A DNA stretch of 64,000 bases, from contig NZ_FNUD01000002.1 in NCBI RefSeq assembly GCF_900106095.1, forward strand, positions 434,001 to 498,000. The letters are read 5' to 3'. Of the stretch, positions 1-10,144 are shown piece after piece; the stretch's first letter is position 1; every line of letters starts with the position of its first letter. Under the pieces are notes generated by a model. It saw only the letters and a list, made by a program, of their open reading frames with translations, searched no databases and was not told the DNA's origin. Source of the DNA: Pseudomonas deceptionensis. GTDB lineage: Bacteria > Pseudomonadota > Gammaproteobacteria > Pseudomonadales > Pseudomonadaceae. A program made the position numbers and the translations under genes.

Positions 1-2757
1 CGTTGCGTCTGCATTCCTCGCTACCGATCGTTGTCCCTTGCCCTGTTACTTGGATTGCCGACACTGGCCATCGCTGCCAGCCCGGTAGCTGACGCGCAAA
101 TCAGTCGTCAACAGCTGCACTTCCAGATCCCGGCCCAGCCTTTGGCCAGCGCCCTGATTGCATTTTCCCAGCAGTCGGGCTGGCAGGTCAGCGCGGAAAG
201 TAAATTGCTCAGTGGCCTGAGCAGTTCACCTGTGGATGGCCGCATGAGCGCCGAGAAAGCCCTGGCACACCTGCTGCGTGACAGCGGCATGCAATGGGAA
301 ATCACCTCTGCCGACAGTGCCTCGATTCTGCCACCCGCGGAAAACGACGTACTGCTGATCAAAAGCACACCGATCACCGCCATGGAATCGGTGTTTCAGG
401 GCGAACAGGTGATTGACCGGCAAATGATCGAGAACCTGCCCTCGGGCAACGGCGACATCACCAGCCTGCTGCGTACCAACCCCAATGTGCAGTTCGACAA
501 CAGCCAGCTGAGCAGCAAAAACCCGGGCGAAATCGCACCCGCCGATATCAGCATCAACGGCGCACGGCCCTGGCAGAACCTGTTTATCGTTGACGGCATG
601 AGCATGAACAACGACCTGGACCCGGGCAACAGCAACGACGACTTCGATGAAATCCCGGGGCGCAGCCAAGGCCTGGCGCTCGACACCGACCTGCTGGAAG
701 ACATCAAGGTCTACGACAGCAACGTGCCGGTGGAATTTGGCGGCTTCAACGGCGGCGTGGTCCAGGCCAATACCCGCGACCCCAGCAAGGAACTGCACGG
801 CAAGGTTTCGGTACAAATGACCCGCTCCGAGTGGACGCGCTATCACCTGAACGAAGATGACCCGGACCTGGAAAACTTCAAGGCCGGTTTCGGCAACAAC
901 TACCAGCCCGACTTCGAAAAAATCATCACGCGCGCCACCCTTGAAGGGCACCTGACAGACAACTTCGGTTTGCTCGGCACCTTCTCGCGCAAAGAATCCA
1001 CCATGCCGACCCGCCTGTTTTCGGTGTCCAACCAAACCGAAACGGCAATGCAGACGCAAGAGCAATCGCGGCGCATCGACAACTACTTCCTCAAGGCCAC
1101 CTGGCAGATCAACGAGGACTGGAAGCTCGACACCACCCTGACCCACGCACCGGAAACCGCTCGCACTTACGGCCCAAATTCGCTGGTTTCCGGCCGCGAC
1201 ATGGATGCCGGTGGCGACAGCATCAGCACGCGCCTGGTGTGGAACGCCCCCCTGGCCCGGGTTGAACAGAACCTGAGCTGGAGCGAGCTGAACACCTCGC
1301 GCTATTCCGAGCGCGATTACATGATCCTGTGGCGCACTTCGGCCAGCCGCGACTGGAGCACCTCGGCATTCGCCACCGAAGGCGGTTTTGGCGATATCGA
1401 AGAAACCCAAAAAACCCTGGCCTACAAACTCAAGGCCGACTGGAACAGCTTCACATGGCTGGGCGTGGAACACTCCCTGCAGACCGGCATGGAACTGTCG
1501 CAGAACTCGGCCAGCTACGAGCGCGGAACGCCCTACAGCAGCTATGCCATGGACAAGGCAACCTCATGCACAGCCAATGATCCGCTCTGTTCAATGGCGC
1601 CAACGATCAATGGCTGGCCTGGCCAGTACGCCAACAAGATGACCGTCACCCAGGGCAAAATTGCCTTCGACACCCGCTCATGGGCGCTGTACCTGCAAGA
1701 CGAAATGCACTACAAGCGCCTCACCGTAAGGCCCGGTATCCGGGTGGACGGCGACAACTACATGAACCAGATCACTTTCGCCCCGCGACTGGCCACCGAG
1801 CTGGACGTTTTTGGCGATGGCAAGACCCGCCTCACCGCCGGCGCCAACCGTTACTACGGGCGCAACCTCTATGCCTATCGCCTGCGCGACGGCATCGCCT
1901 CGATGAGCACCGAATACACCCGCAAGACGCAGGCGTCCGCCTGGGAGCTGAGCAAGCACATCGCCAATGACAGCAAGTTCAGCCAGCTCAAAGTGCCTTA
2001 CGACGACGAGCTGACCCTTGGCCTGAGCCACGTGCAGTGGAACACCGAGTTCGCCGTCAAGTACGTCAACCGCAAGGGCCGCGATCAGGTTAGCCGCGCC
2101 TGGGGCTCGCAAATCGGCGAGCCGTCCGAAGACACCTCGACCCTGGCTGCCAACTACTACACCTACTACAACGGCGGCAAAAGTGACGCCGACATCTACA
2201 CCCTGAGCATCACCCCGCTGCAACCCTTCAACCTGGGCAGCACCCGCACCACCGCACAGTTCGCGATGGACTGGAGCAAGATCAATAACACCGGACTCTC
2301 CAGCTACAGCGCCAGCATCGGCGCTATCTACGTGGAAGACCCGACGATCCAGTACGACGGCACGTTCATGAAGTACTCCGACATGCCTGCCAGTAACTAC
2401 AACCGCCCCTGGACAGCGCGCCTGACCACCGTGACAGAGGTCGAGCCCCTGCACCTGACCTGGACCAACTTCCTGCGCTACCGCGACGGTTACCGGCGCA
2501 TTGCCTCCACCCAAAAAAAGGTCGAGCACGAAGGCACCAGCGTTTATGTCTGGGAAGAAACGCCATTTTCCGGGGCGCTGACCTGGGACACCCGCGTGGC
2601 CTGGGAAATGCCCACCGCCAAGGGCCAGACCGTGTTCGTCAACCTCGACGTCAGCAACCTGCTGGACAAGACCATCGTCAGCGCCACCGACACCAACGGG
2701 GTGCTCAACTATGAAGTTGGCCGCCAATTCATGCTGGAAGTGGGGTACACATTTTGA
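1..2757 (+). CDS. TonB-dependent outer membrane receptor with N-terminal STN signalling domain (5' end outside window)
   Basis: Outer membrane receptor expected to import a metal complex using TonB energy. The frame is open from base 1; a TTG at 31 begins a hydrophobic leader (SLALLLGLPTLAIA), but no start is certain and the true one probably lies upstream. Numbering from that TTG, residues about 30-100 resemble the secretin/TonB short N-terminal (STN) domain, which in FecA-type receptors signals to an anti-sigma factor. A plug domain follows (about 115-250, with INGARPWQNLFIVDGM), then a beta barrel ending in the terminal aromatic signature GYTF. No sigma or anti-sigma gene is visible, so any partner would be upstream. 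The TGA stop overlaps the TTG start of the peroxidase gene, implying translational coupling. The ligand cannot be told from sequence; iron, copper or a metallophore are options. Confidence 0.88.
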   Translation, partial: RCVCIPRYRSLSLALLLGLPTLAIAASPVADAQISRQQLHFQIPAQPLASALIAFSQQSGWQVSAESKLLSGLSSSPVDGRMSAEKALAHLLRDSGMQWEITSADSASILPPAENDVLLIKSTPITAMESVFQGEQVIDRQMIENLPSGNGDITSLLRTNPNVQFDNSQLSSKNPGEIAPADISINGARPWQNLFIVDGMSMNNDLDPGNSNDDFDEIPGRSQGLALDTDLLEDIKVYDSNVPVEFGGFNGGVVQANTRDPSKELHGKVSVQMTRSEWTRYHLNEDDPDLENFKAGFGNNYQPDFEKIITRATLEGHLTDNFGLLGTFSRKESTMPTRLFSVSNQTETAMQTQEQSRRIDNYFLKATWQINEDWKLDTTLTHAPETARTYGPNSLVSGRDMDAGGDSISTRLVWNAPLARVEQNLSWSELNTSRYSERDYMILWRTSASRDWSTSAFATEGGFGDIEETQKTLAYKLKADWNSFTWLGVEHSLQTGMELSQNSASYERGTPYSSYAMDKATSCTANDPLCSMAPTINGWPGQYANKMTVTQGKIAFDTRSWALYLQDEMHYKRLTVRPGIRVDGDNYMNQITFAPRLATELDVFGDGKTRLTAGANRYYGRNLYAYRLRDGIASMSTEYTRKTQASAWELSKHIANDSKFSQLKVPYDDELTLGLSHVQWNTEFAVKYVNRKGRDQVSRAWGSQIGEPSEDTSTLAANYYTYYNGGKSDADIYTLSITPLQPFNLGSTRTTAQFAMDWSKINNTGLSSYSASIGAIYVEDPTIQYDGTFMKYSDMPASNYNRPWTARLTTVTEVEPLHLTWTNFLRYRDGYRRIASTQKKVEHEGTSVYVWEETPFSGALTWDTRVAWEMPTAKGQTVFVNLDVSNLLDKTIVSATDTNGVLNYEVGRQFMLEVGYTF

Positions 2758-3851
2758 AAGGCCCAGCTCTATTCATCGGCCTGACCCTGGGCGGCCTGGC
2801 CCTGAGTGCAAACGCCTGTGATGAACAGGCTGGCGACTACGCGGCCTGCATCGCCCAACAATACCGCCAGCCCGTCGCCCAGTGGCCTGCGCCCCAGGTG
2901 GATGCCGATGTGCAATGGCAGGAAATGGCCGCCCTGCCAGCCCATGCCCCGGCGCCAGCGGACAACCCGTTCAGCGAGGCCAAGGCCGCGCTCGGCAAAA
3001 AACTGTTCAACGACCCCAAGCTCTCGCGCTCCGGGCAAATTGCCTGCGCCTCGTGCCATGAAGCCGACATGGCCTTTACCGATGGCCGCCGCGTCTCGTT
3101 CGGTCATGACCGCCAAAGCGGTCGGCGCAACGCCCCCAGCCTGGTGATGAGCGGCTACAGCACCGCGCTGTTCTGGGACGGGCGAGGCGGCAACCTCGAA
3201 CAACAGGCCATGCACCCCATCGTCGACCCGGTGGAAATGGCATTCGACATCCCGCAACTGTTGCAACGGCTCAATACCGATTCCGCCTACCGCGAGGCGT
3301 TTGCACAGGTTTTCGGGCCCGGCCCGATCACCACGCAGCAAACCGCCCAGGCCCTGGCCACCTTTCAGCGCACGCTGGTGAGCGCCACACGCAACACCGC
3401 CTTCGAGCAACTGCTGCGCGGGCGCCCGCAACGCATGAGCGATGAGCAGCTCTACGGCCTGCATCTGTTTCGCACCAAGGCACGCTGCATGAACTGCCAT
3501 TTCGGCCCGGCGCTGAGTGACGAGCAGTTTCATAACGTCGGCCTGAGTTACTACGGGCGTAAGTACGAAGACCTTGGGCGCTACGAAGTGACCCGCAAGC
3601 CAGAAGACGTGGGCGCCTTTCGCACACCGTCATTGCGCCTGGTGATGAAAACCGCACCGTGGATGCACAACGGCCTGTTCGTGAACATGGAAGGAGCGCT
3701 GGCGTTCTACAACATGGGCATGCCCCGCCCGCGCGCCAACGCGCAACAGACCAATGACCCTTTGTTCCCGCGTACCAGCGACCGGCTCAAGGCGCTGAAC
3801 ATGGACAAGAACGAGCTGCGGGCGTTGCGCAGCTTTCTCGACACGCTGTAG
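2754..3851 (+). CDS. Di-heme cytochrome c peroxidase / MauG-family periplasmic protein
   Basis: Predicted periplasmic di-heme enzyme of the bacterial cytochrome c peroxidase/MauG superfamily, 365 residues. A signal peptide (residues 1-21, ending SANA) precedes two c-type heme sites, C98-A-S-C-H102 and C245-M-N-C-H249, and a late WMHNG motif (about 303-307) typical of the family's distal region. Known members reduce hydrogen peroxide or, in MauG and MbnH, oxidise a partner protein. The TTG start overlaps the TGA of the preceding TonB receptor (TTGA), so the two are probably one operon and one process. This pairing recalls methanobactin/copper loci, where a TonB receptor and MbnH occur together, but no MbnP partner is visible here. 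Whether it is a peroxidase or a protein-modifying enzyme is undecided. Confidence 0.85.
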   Translation: MKGPALFIGLTLGGLALSANACDEQAGDYAACIAQQYRQPVAQWPAPQVDADVQWQEMAALPAHAPAPADNPFSEAKAALGKKLFNDPKLSRSGQIACASCHEADMAFTDGRRVSFGHDRQSGRRNAPSLVMSGYSTALFWDGRGGNLEQQAMHPIVDPVEMAFDIPQLLQRLNTDSAYREAFAQVFGPGPITTQQTAQALATFQRTLVSATRNTAFEQLLRGRPQRMSDEQLYGLHLFRTKARCMNCHFGPALSDEQFHNVGLSYYGRKYEDLGRYEVTRKPEDVGAFRTPSLRLVMKTAPWMHNGLFVNMEGALAFYNMGMPRPRANAQQTNDPLFPRTSDRLKALNMDKNELRALRSFLDTL

Positions 3852-3909
3852 GCAAGGAGCATCACATTTCGTCGCACTGGCGCAATTGGACGCTGGGTCA
3901 AGCGCACTT

Positions 3910-3928
3910 GAGAACGATATCGTTTATT
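3910..3928 (+). promoter_or_regulatory. Candidate Fur box upstream of the Fe3+ transporter genes
   Basis: A perfect 12-base palindrome AACGATATCGTT (3913-3924) lies inside a 19-base stretch that matches the classical Fur consensus GATAATGATAATCATTATC at 12 of 19 positions by my count. It sits about 45 bases upstream of the binding-protein start, where an iron repressor would act. The match is moderate and no promoter hexamers were confidently assigned. Confidence 0.45.
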
Positions 3929-3970
3929 ATTGTTACAAGTTTTGTAGTACCCAAGCGAGGAACCCAGCGA

Positions 3971-4993
3971 ATGATGCTCCGAAATACCCGGCTAGCGACA
4001 TCTCTACTACGCGGTCTGACTCTCTCCATCCTAGGTCTTGCACTGACCGCTCCCGCCCACGCTGCCGACCCTGTGTCACTGACGCTGTACAACGGCCAGC
4101 ACAAGGAAGTCGGCGACAACCTCGCCAAAGCCTTCGAAGCCAAAACCGGCATTCACGTCAATGTGCGCAAAGGCAGCAGCAACCAACTGGCCAGCCAGAT
4201 CATGGAAGAAGGCGACCGCTCGCCTGCTGACGTGTTTTACGCCGAAGAGTCCCCTCCCCTGAACAACCTGGGCGAACAGGGCTTTCTGGCCAAGGCCGAT
4301 GACAGCACCCTGCAAGCTCTGCCCAAAGACTACGTGGCCGCCAACGGCACCTGGATCGGCGTGACTGCGCGCACCCGGGTTGTCGCGTTCAACCCCAAGA
4401 AGATCAGCGAAGACCAGCTGCCCAAGTCGGTACTGGATTTCGCCGACCCTGAATGGCAAGGCAAGATCGGTTTCGTACCCACCAGCGGTGCATTCCAGGA
4501 GCAAGCGGTCGCGATCATCAAACTGCACGGCCGCGAAGCCGCTGAAGAATGGCTGACCGGCTTGCGCGCCTTCGGCAAGACCTACACCAACAACATGGTG
4601 GCACTCAAAGCGGTAGAGAACGGCGAAGTGGCTGCGGTACTGGTCAACAACTACTACTGGTTTGCCTTGCAGCGCGAGAAAGGCCAGCTGGACTCCAAGC
4701 TGTATTACTTCACCGATGGCGATGCGGGCGGTCTGGTGACCGTATCCAGCGCCGGCGTGCTGAAAGCCAGCAAACACCCGAAAGAAGCCCAGCAATTGCT
4801 GGCTTACATGGCCAGTGAAGAAGGCCAGCGGGTGATCACCAACACCACCGCCGAATACCCGATGCGCAAAGGCATGGTGTCGGAACGCGGCCTCAAGCCA
4901 TTTGAAGAACTGCAACCGCCGAAAGTGACGCCTGCCGATCTGGGCAACGCCGAAGAAGCGCTGGATCTTGAACGTGATGTAGGCCTGCTCTGA
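3971..4993 (+). CDS. Fe(3+) ABC transporter periplasmic substrate-binding protein (FbpA/HitA type)
   Basis: Periplasmic ferric-iron binding protein of the FbpA/FutA/HitA family, about 340 residues. The start was set at ATG 3971 rather than the upstream in-frame ATG 3908: GAGGAA lies 8 bases before 3971, the product then begins with a normal signal peptide (RNTRLATSLLRGLTLS ... APAHA), and 3908 falls in the putative Fur site. Mature residues begin ADPVSLTLYNGQH. The paired tyrosines in VNNYYWFAL match the tyrosine iron ligands of this family. The permease gene starts at the stop codon (ATG 4993 overlaps TGA). It resembles the PA5217 product as I recall it. A Fur-like site upstream suggests induction under iron limitation. 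Confidence 0.9.
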   Translation: MMLRNTRLATSLLRGLTLSILGLALTAPAHAADPVSLTLYNGQHKEVGDNLAKAFEAKTGIHVNVRKGSSNQLASQIMEEGDRSPADVFYAEESPPLNNLGEQGFLAKADDSTLQALPKDYVAANGTWIGVTARTRVVAFNPKKISEDQLPKSVLDFADPEWQGKIGFVPTSGAFQEQAVAIIKLHGREAAEEWLTGLRAFGKTYTNNMVALKAVENGEVAAVLVNNYYWFALQREKGQLDSKLYYFTDGDAGGLVTVSSAGVLKASKHPKEAQQLLAYMASEEGQRVITNTTAEYPMRKGMVSERGLKPFEELQPPKVTPADLGNAEEALDLERDVGLL

Positions 4994-6546
4994 TGTTGTC
5001 TGCCGCCCAACCTGCACGCTTTACTGCCACCCGCAAAAAGCCTTCGATCTGGCTGCTGTTGCCCGTCCTGTTACTGGTGGGTCTGAGCCTGTTGCCGCTG
5101 CTGTATGTCGGCACCAAAGCCTGGCAAGCCGGATGGACTGAAGCCCTGCACCTGTTGTGGCGGCCTTACGTATTCGGCTTGATGCGCAACACCTTGCTGC
5201 TGATGGTCGGCGTCACCCTGACCTGCGCACTGGTGGGCCTGTCCCTGGCCTGGCTGCTGGAGCGCAGCAATCTGCCGGGGCGGCGCCTGTGGGGCGTGAT
5301 TCTGTGCCTGCCGTTTGCCGTGCCGGCGTTCGTCAGCAGCTTCACCTGGGTCTCCCTGAGCGCGAGTTTTGAAGGCCTGGGCGGGGCGATTCTGGTGATG
5401 AGCCTCTCCAAATACCCGCTGATTTTTCTGCCGGTCGCGGCCACCTTGCGCAACCTCGACCCGGCACTTGAAGAGTCGGCTCGCACCCTGGGGCAGAATC
5501 GCTGGGGGGTGTTTTTCAAAATCACTCTGCCGCTGCTCTGGCCCTCGTTGCTGGCCGGCTCCCTGCTGATTGCCCTGCACATGCTGGTGGAGTTCGGCGC
5601 GCTGTCGATCATTGGCCTGCAAACCTTTACCACGGCCATTTATCAACAGTTTGAACTGGAGTTCAGCAACGCCAATGCGGCGATGCTTTCAGCCGTGTTG
5701 CTGGTGATGTGCCTGAGCCTGTTGTGGCTGGAATTGAAAGTACGCGGCAAAGGCCGGCACATTCGTATCGGCCAGGGCGCGGCGCGGCGGGCCGAGCAAG
5801 TGCGCCTGGGCAAGCTGGCCATTGCCGGCCAGCTTTATTGCCTGGCACTGGCGATCATCGGCAGCGGTATCCCGCTGGGCATGCTGGTGTACTGGCTGGT
5901 CAAAGGCAGCTCGGCAGCCTTCCCGATGGCCGAGATTGGCGAGGCGCTGTTCTCGTCGCTGTCACTGGCGCTGGGCGGAGCTGCGCTGTGCCTGGTGCTG
6001 GCCGTGCCGGTCGGATTGCTGGTGGTGCGCTACAAAGGCCCGCTGGCAATCTGGGCGGAACGTTTGCCGTACCTGCTGCACGCCCTGCCGGGGCTGGTGA
6101 TTGCCCTGGCCCTGGTGTATTTCGCCCTGCACTTCGTGCCGGCGCTGTATCAGACTTCAGCGCTGTTGCTGATTGCCTATGCGCTGCTGTTTTTACCGTT
6201 GGCGCAGGCACCGATCCGCACAGCCCTGAACAAGGCGGCACCGCAACTGGAAGAGGCGGCGCGGACGCTGGGTGCCACGTCGTTTTCGGCATTTTGCCGG
6301 GTGACCCTGCCGATCATCTTCCCGGCTCTGGGAGCTGCCTTTGCACTGGTGTTTCTGGATGCGATGAAGGAACTGACCGCCACCTTGCTGCTGAGCCCGA
6401 CCGGGCTTAACACCCTGGCGACGCAGGTCTGGTCACATACCTCGAACATCGAGTTTGCGGCTGCGGCACCCTATGCGGCGTTGTTGATTCTAGTCTCGGG
6501 GCTGCCGGTGTATTTGCTGACGACGAAGATGTATTTGAGCCGCTAA
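4993..6546 (+). CDS. Fe(3+) ABC transporter permease with two fused membrane domains (FbpB/HitB type)
   Basis: Inner membrane permease of 517 residues. It contains two binding-protein-dependent transport domains in tandem, each with an EAA-type loop (LEESARTLGQNRWGVFFKITLPL in the first half and LEEAARTLGATSFSAFCRVTLPI in the second) that docks the ATPase. Roughly twelve hydrophobic helices are visible. Its ATG overlaps the TGA of the binding-protein gene. No ATP-binding subunit follows: the next gene is on the opposite strand. The importer must therefore use an ATPase encoded elsewhere, as I recall for the PA5217-PA5216 pair of P. aeruginosa. Confidence 0.9.
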   Translation: MLSAAQPARFTATRKKPSIWLLLPVLLLVGLSLLPLLYVGTKAWQAGWTEALHLLWRPYVFGLMRNTLLLMVGVTLTCALVGLSLAWLLERSNLPGRRLWGVILCLPFAVPAFVSSFTWVSLSASFEGLGGAILVMSLSKYPLIFLPVAATLRNLDPALEESARTLGQNRWGVFFKITLPLLWPSLLAGSLLIALHMLVEFGALSIIGLQTFTTAIYQQFELEFSNANAAMLSAVLLVMCLSLLWLELKVRGKGRHIRIGQGAARRAEQVRLGKLAIAGQLYCLALAIIGSGIPLGMLVYWLVKGSSAAFPMAEIGEALFSSLSLALGGAALCLVLAVPVGLLVVRYKGPLAIWAERLPYLLHALPGLVIALALVYFALHFVPALYQTSALLLIAYALLFLPLAQAPIRTALNKAAPQLEEAARTLGATSFSAFCRVTLPIIFPALGAAFALVFLDAMKELTATLLLSPTGLNTLATQVWSHTSNIEFAAAAPYAALLILVSGLPVYLLTTKMYLSR

Positions 6547-6569
6547 ACGCCAAGAGGCTCAACAGTCCC

Positions 6570-6714
6570 GTAGCAGTTGCCGAGCCAGCGAGGCTACGTC
6601 CGATTGCGAAGCGATCGTAAAACCTGAGTACGCGGTTTAACCGTTACACCGAGAACTCTGATTTTACAGTGGCTGCGCCGCCGAACGCAGCCGTCGTCCC
6701 TCGGCAGCTGCTAC
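6570..6714. repeat. Intergenic inverted repeat (GTAGCAG...CTGCTAC, REP-like)
   Basis: The space between two convergent genes is bounded by imperfect inverted arms, GTAGCAGTTGCCGAG (6570-6584) and CTCGGCAGCTGCTAC (6700-6714), with further G/C-rich hairpin-forming sequence inside. It looks like a diverged member of the GTAGC(C/A)GCTGCC repeat family seen at 23.0, 24.8 and 44.9 kb. No gene or promoter is evident in 6547-6731. Confidence 0.6.
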
Positions 6715-6731
6715 GCAGACATGCAGCTTCA

Positions 6732-8666
6732 TTAAGCCCTGAACTGCCCCAGGCTCGCCTTGAGCTGCGCCGCCAACCCATCCAGCACCTTGCCGCTGGC
6801 CGTGGTTTGGGTCACCGCCTCGGCCGCACGCTCGGCCTGGGCATGAATCACCTCAACCCGCCCACGCACCGCATGTGCGCCTTGTGCTTGATGCTCCGCC
6901 GCTTTAGTGGCCTCACCAATGGCGGTATGAACCTGCTCGACCGAGGCCTGCACGGTTTTCTGCAATTGCACGCTGCCACGCAGCACCGCCAGCCCCTCAT
7001 TGGCCTGACGCCCCGCCAGACCAATGGCCGCCACCGCCTCTTTCGCCCCCTGCTGCAACGCTACGATGTGCGCCTGAATATCACCCGTGGAGCTTTGGGT
7101 CTTGCTGGCCAGTGCCCGCACCTCATCGGCCACCACGGCAAAACCGCGGCCCGTCTCCCCCGCCCTCGCTGCTTCGATGGCCGCGTTGAGGGCCAGCAGA
7201 TTGGTCTGCTCGGCAATGCCGTGAATCACGGTCAGGACGACTTCGATCTGTTCGCTTTGTTGCGCCAGCCGCTCAATCACCTTGGCCCCCTCGCCCACCT
7301 GCCCTGCCAGCGCCTCGATCAGGCCCCCGACCTTGGCCGAGGTGCGGGTGTTTTCATCGGTGGCCTGGCGAATATCGACCACTTGTTTGAGCGCAGCTTG
7401 CATCGCCTGGCTTTCGGACTGCGCCGCATCCGCCATGGTCGACAGGGCGTGCAGACTTTGCGCAACTTCATCACGCTGCAACTTCGCGGCAGCATCTGCT
7501 CCGGCATTGCGCAAGGTCATCACACCGATCTCGACTCCGGTGCGCTGCGCCACATCCCCCGCTTCCCGCACGATGGGTTGCAGCTTGTCGACAAAGCGAT
7601 TGACCGCCGCCGCCATGTCACCGATTTCATCCTTGCTGTTAAGACCCACGCGCTTGGTCAAGTCCCCCTCGCCTGCCGCCAAGTCATCCAGCGCGGCAAT
7701 CAACAACAGCAACTTGTTGACCACACGCCGCCCCAGCACCACGGCCAGCAACAGCAACACGCCCAGCCCCACAATCGCCAGCCCCATGCCAATGCGCCAA
7801 CGCAAGGTGTCGGCCGCATCGCGCACGGTCTGCGCGGTGTTGGCCTGCATCTGCGCCGCTGCGGCCTGCGCCGACTCCAGGCGCGCACTCAATGCCGCTG
7901 AGCTGTCGCTCGCAGCGCCTTGCAGGCTTTCGCCGACCAACTGCTCACTGTTAACGATCAGGGTCGCAAAACGCTTATCAAGTGCCGCCAGGTCCTTCTC
8001 AACCGAGGCGGTGGAAACCCCCATCCGCACCTTGCCGATCTCGACCCCATTGGGGCTGATGGAAGCTTCGAGGTAATACACTCCGGGATCGCTTCGGGCG
8101 GCATCCAGCACCTTATCCAGCGCCCGCTCGCCCTTGCCCTTTGCCAAAAGCGCCTGGTTGATCGGGTTGTCACGATTGAGGTAACGCGTCAGATGCTGCC
8201 CAGTGGCGTCGTCATAAACCACGAACAACACATTGGGATTGCGCTGAGCGCGACGGGCGAAATCGGACAACGTGGGCACATCATTGTCCCAAATGGCACG
8301 CGGTGCCACGGCAGCCAGCAACTGCGCCATGTCGTTGGCCGAATCCTGCAGGTTCTTCTCCAGCGACTCCCAAAGCTGCATTTGCTCCTCTTTCAAGCGC
8401 GGCTCCAGGCCCGCCGTCAGACGCTGGCGGGTGCTGGCAGACAGACCCTCAAGGCTGCTTTTGACCTCACGCCCGGCCTGCTCGAGCTCACGGGTCAGTG
8501 CCTGGCTGTCGGCACCCAGGCGCGCGTCCAAATCAGACTCCAGGGCCGTCACCGTGCTCCGTGTCAGTGCGACAGCCACCAGCACTTGCACCAAAAGAGC
8601 GATACCAAGGGTAACGAAAACGGGTCGCAGCAGACGGCTTTGTAACAGTGAGAGAACGGCAGACAC
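6732..8666 (-). CDS. Methyl-accepting chemotaxis protein
   Basis: Transmembrane chemoreceptor of 644 residues. A first membrane helix (about 14-34) is followed by a periplasmic sensor region of roughly 230 residues, a second helix (about 290-315, [14 protein letters not shown]), a HAMP segment ([28 protein letters not shown]) and a cytoplasmic coiled-coil signalling domain. The near-invariant hairpin tip reads [19 protein letters not shown] and should contact CheA and CheW. There is no C-terminal CheB/CheR tether pentapeptide. The GTG start at 8666 is preceded by GGAGG seven bases upstream. The sensor region matches no ligand-binding family I recognise with certainty, so the attractant is unknown. 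No other chemotaxis gene lies nearby. Confidence 0.93.
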   Translation of the reverse strand: MSAVLSLLQSRLLRPVFVTLGIALLVQVLVAVALTRSTVTALESDLDARLGADSQALTRELEQAGREVKSSLEGLSASTRQRLTAGLEPRLKEEQMQLWESLEKNLQDSANDMAQLLAAVAPRAIWDNDVPTLSDFARRAQRNPNVLFVVYDDATGQHLTRYLNRDNPINQALLAKGKGERALDKVLDAARSDPGVYYLEASISPNGVEIGKVRMGVSTASVEKDLAALDKRFATLIVNSEQLVGESLQGAASDSSAALSARLESAQAAAAQMQANTAQTVRDAADTLRWRIGMGLAIVGLGVLLLLAVVLGRRVVNKLLLLIAALDDLAAGEGDLTKRVGLNSKDEIGDMAAAVNRFVDKLQPIVREAGDVAQRTGVEIGVMTLRNAGADAAAKLQRDEVAQSLHALSTMADAAQSESQAMQAALKQVVDIRQATDENTRTSAKVGGLIEALAGQVGEGAKVIERLAQQSEQIEVVLTVIHGIAEQTNLLALNAAIEAARAGETGRGFAVVADEVRALASKTQSSTGDIQAHIVALQQGAKEAVAAIGLAGRQANEGLAVLRGSVQLQKTVQASVEQVHTAIGEATKAAEHQAQGAHAVRGRVEVIHAQAERAAEAVTQTTASGKVLDGLAAQLKASLGQFRA

Positions 8667-8757
8667 AGAAAACCCTCCACTTAGGTGCCATTATTTTGAT
8701 AGCACACTTATTGACGGTTTCCACAGCAAGGGTCGTGCCGCACGACTGACAGAAACA

Positions 8758-8783
8758 ACAAAAGGCCCCGAAGGGCCTTTTGT
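8758..8783 (-). terminator. Intrinsic terminator of purA
   Basis: A perfect 11-base-pair stem (8758-8768 with 8773-8783) encloses the loop CGAA, read as a stable UUCG tetraloop on the minus strand, and is followed there by a T-rich tract. It lies just after the purA stop. The T-richness on the other side suggests it could act in both directions. Confidence 0.85.
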
Positions 8784-8800
8784 TTTACATCAACAGCGAC

Positions 8801-10144
<1,344 letters not shown>

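Noticed and set aside
226..1473. Long open frame on the minus strand opposite the TonB receptor (415 codons)
   Set aside because: Its translation is low-complexity Val/Ala/Gly/His with no domain, and it mirrors the codon pattern of the receptor gene. This is expected in GC-rich DNA.
6669..7901. A 410-codon plus-strand frame overlapping the chemoreceptor
   Set aside because: It starts in an intergenic repeat, and the product is rich in His, Arg, Gln and Pro with no similarity I recognise.
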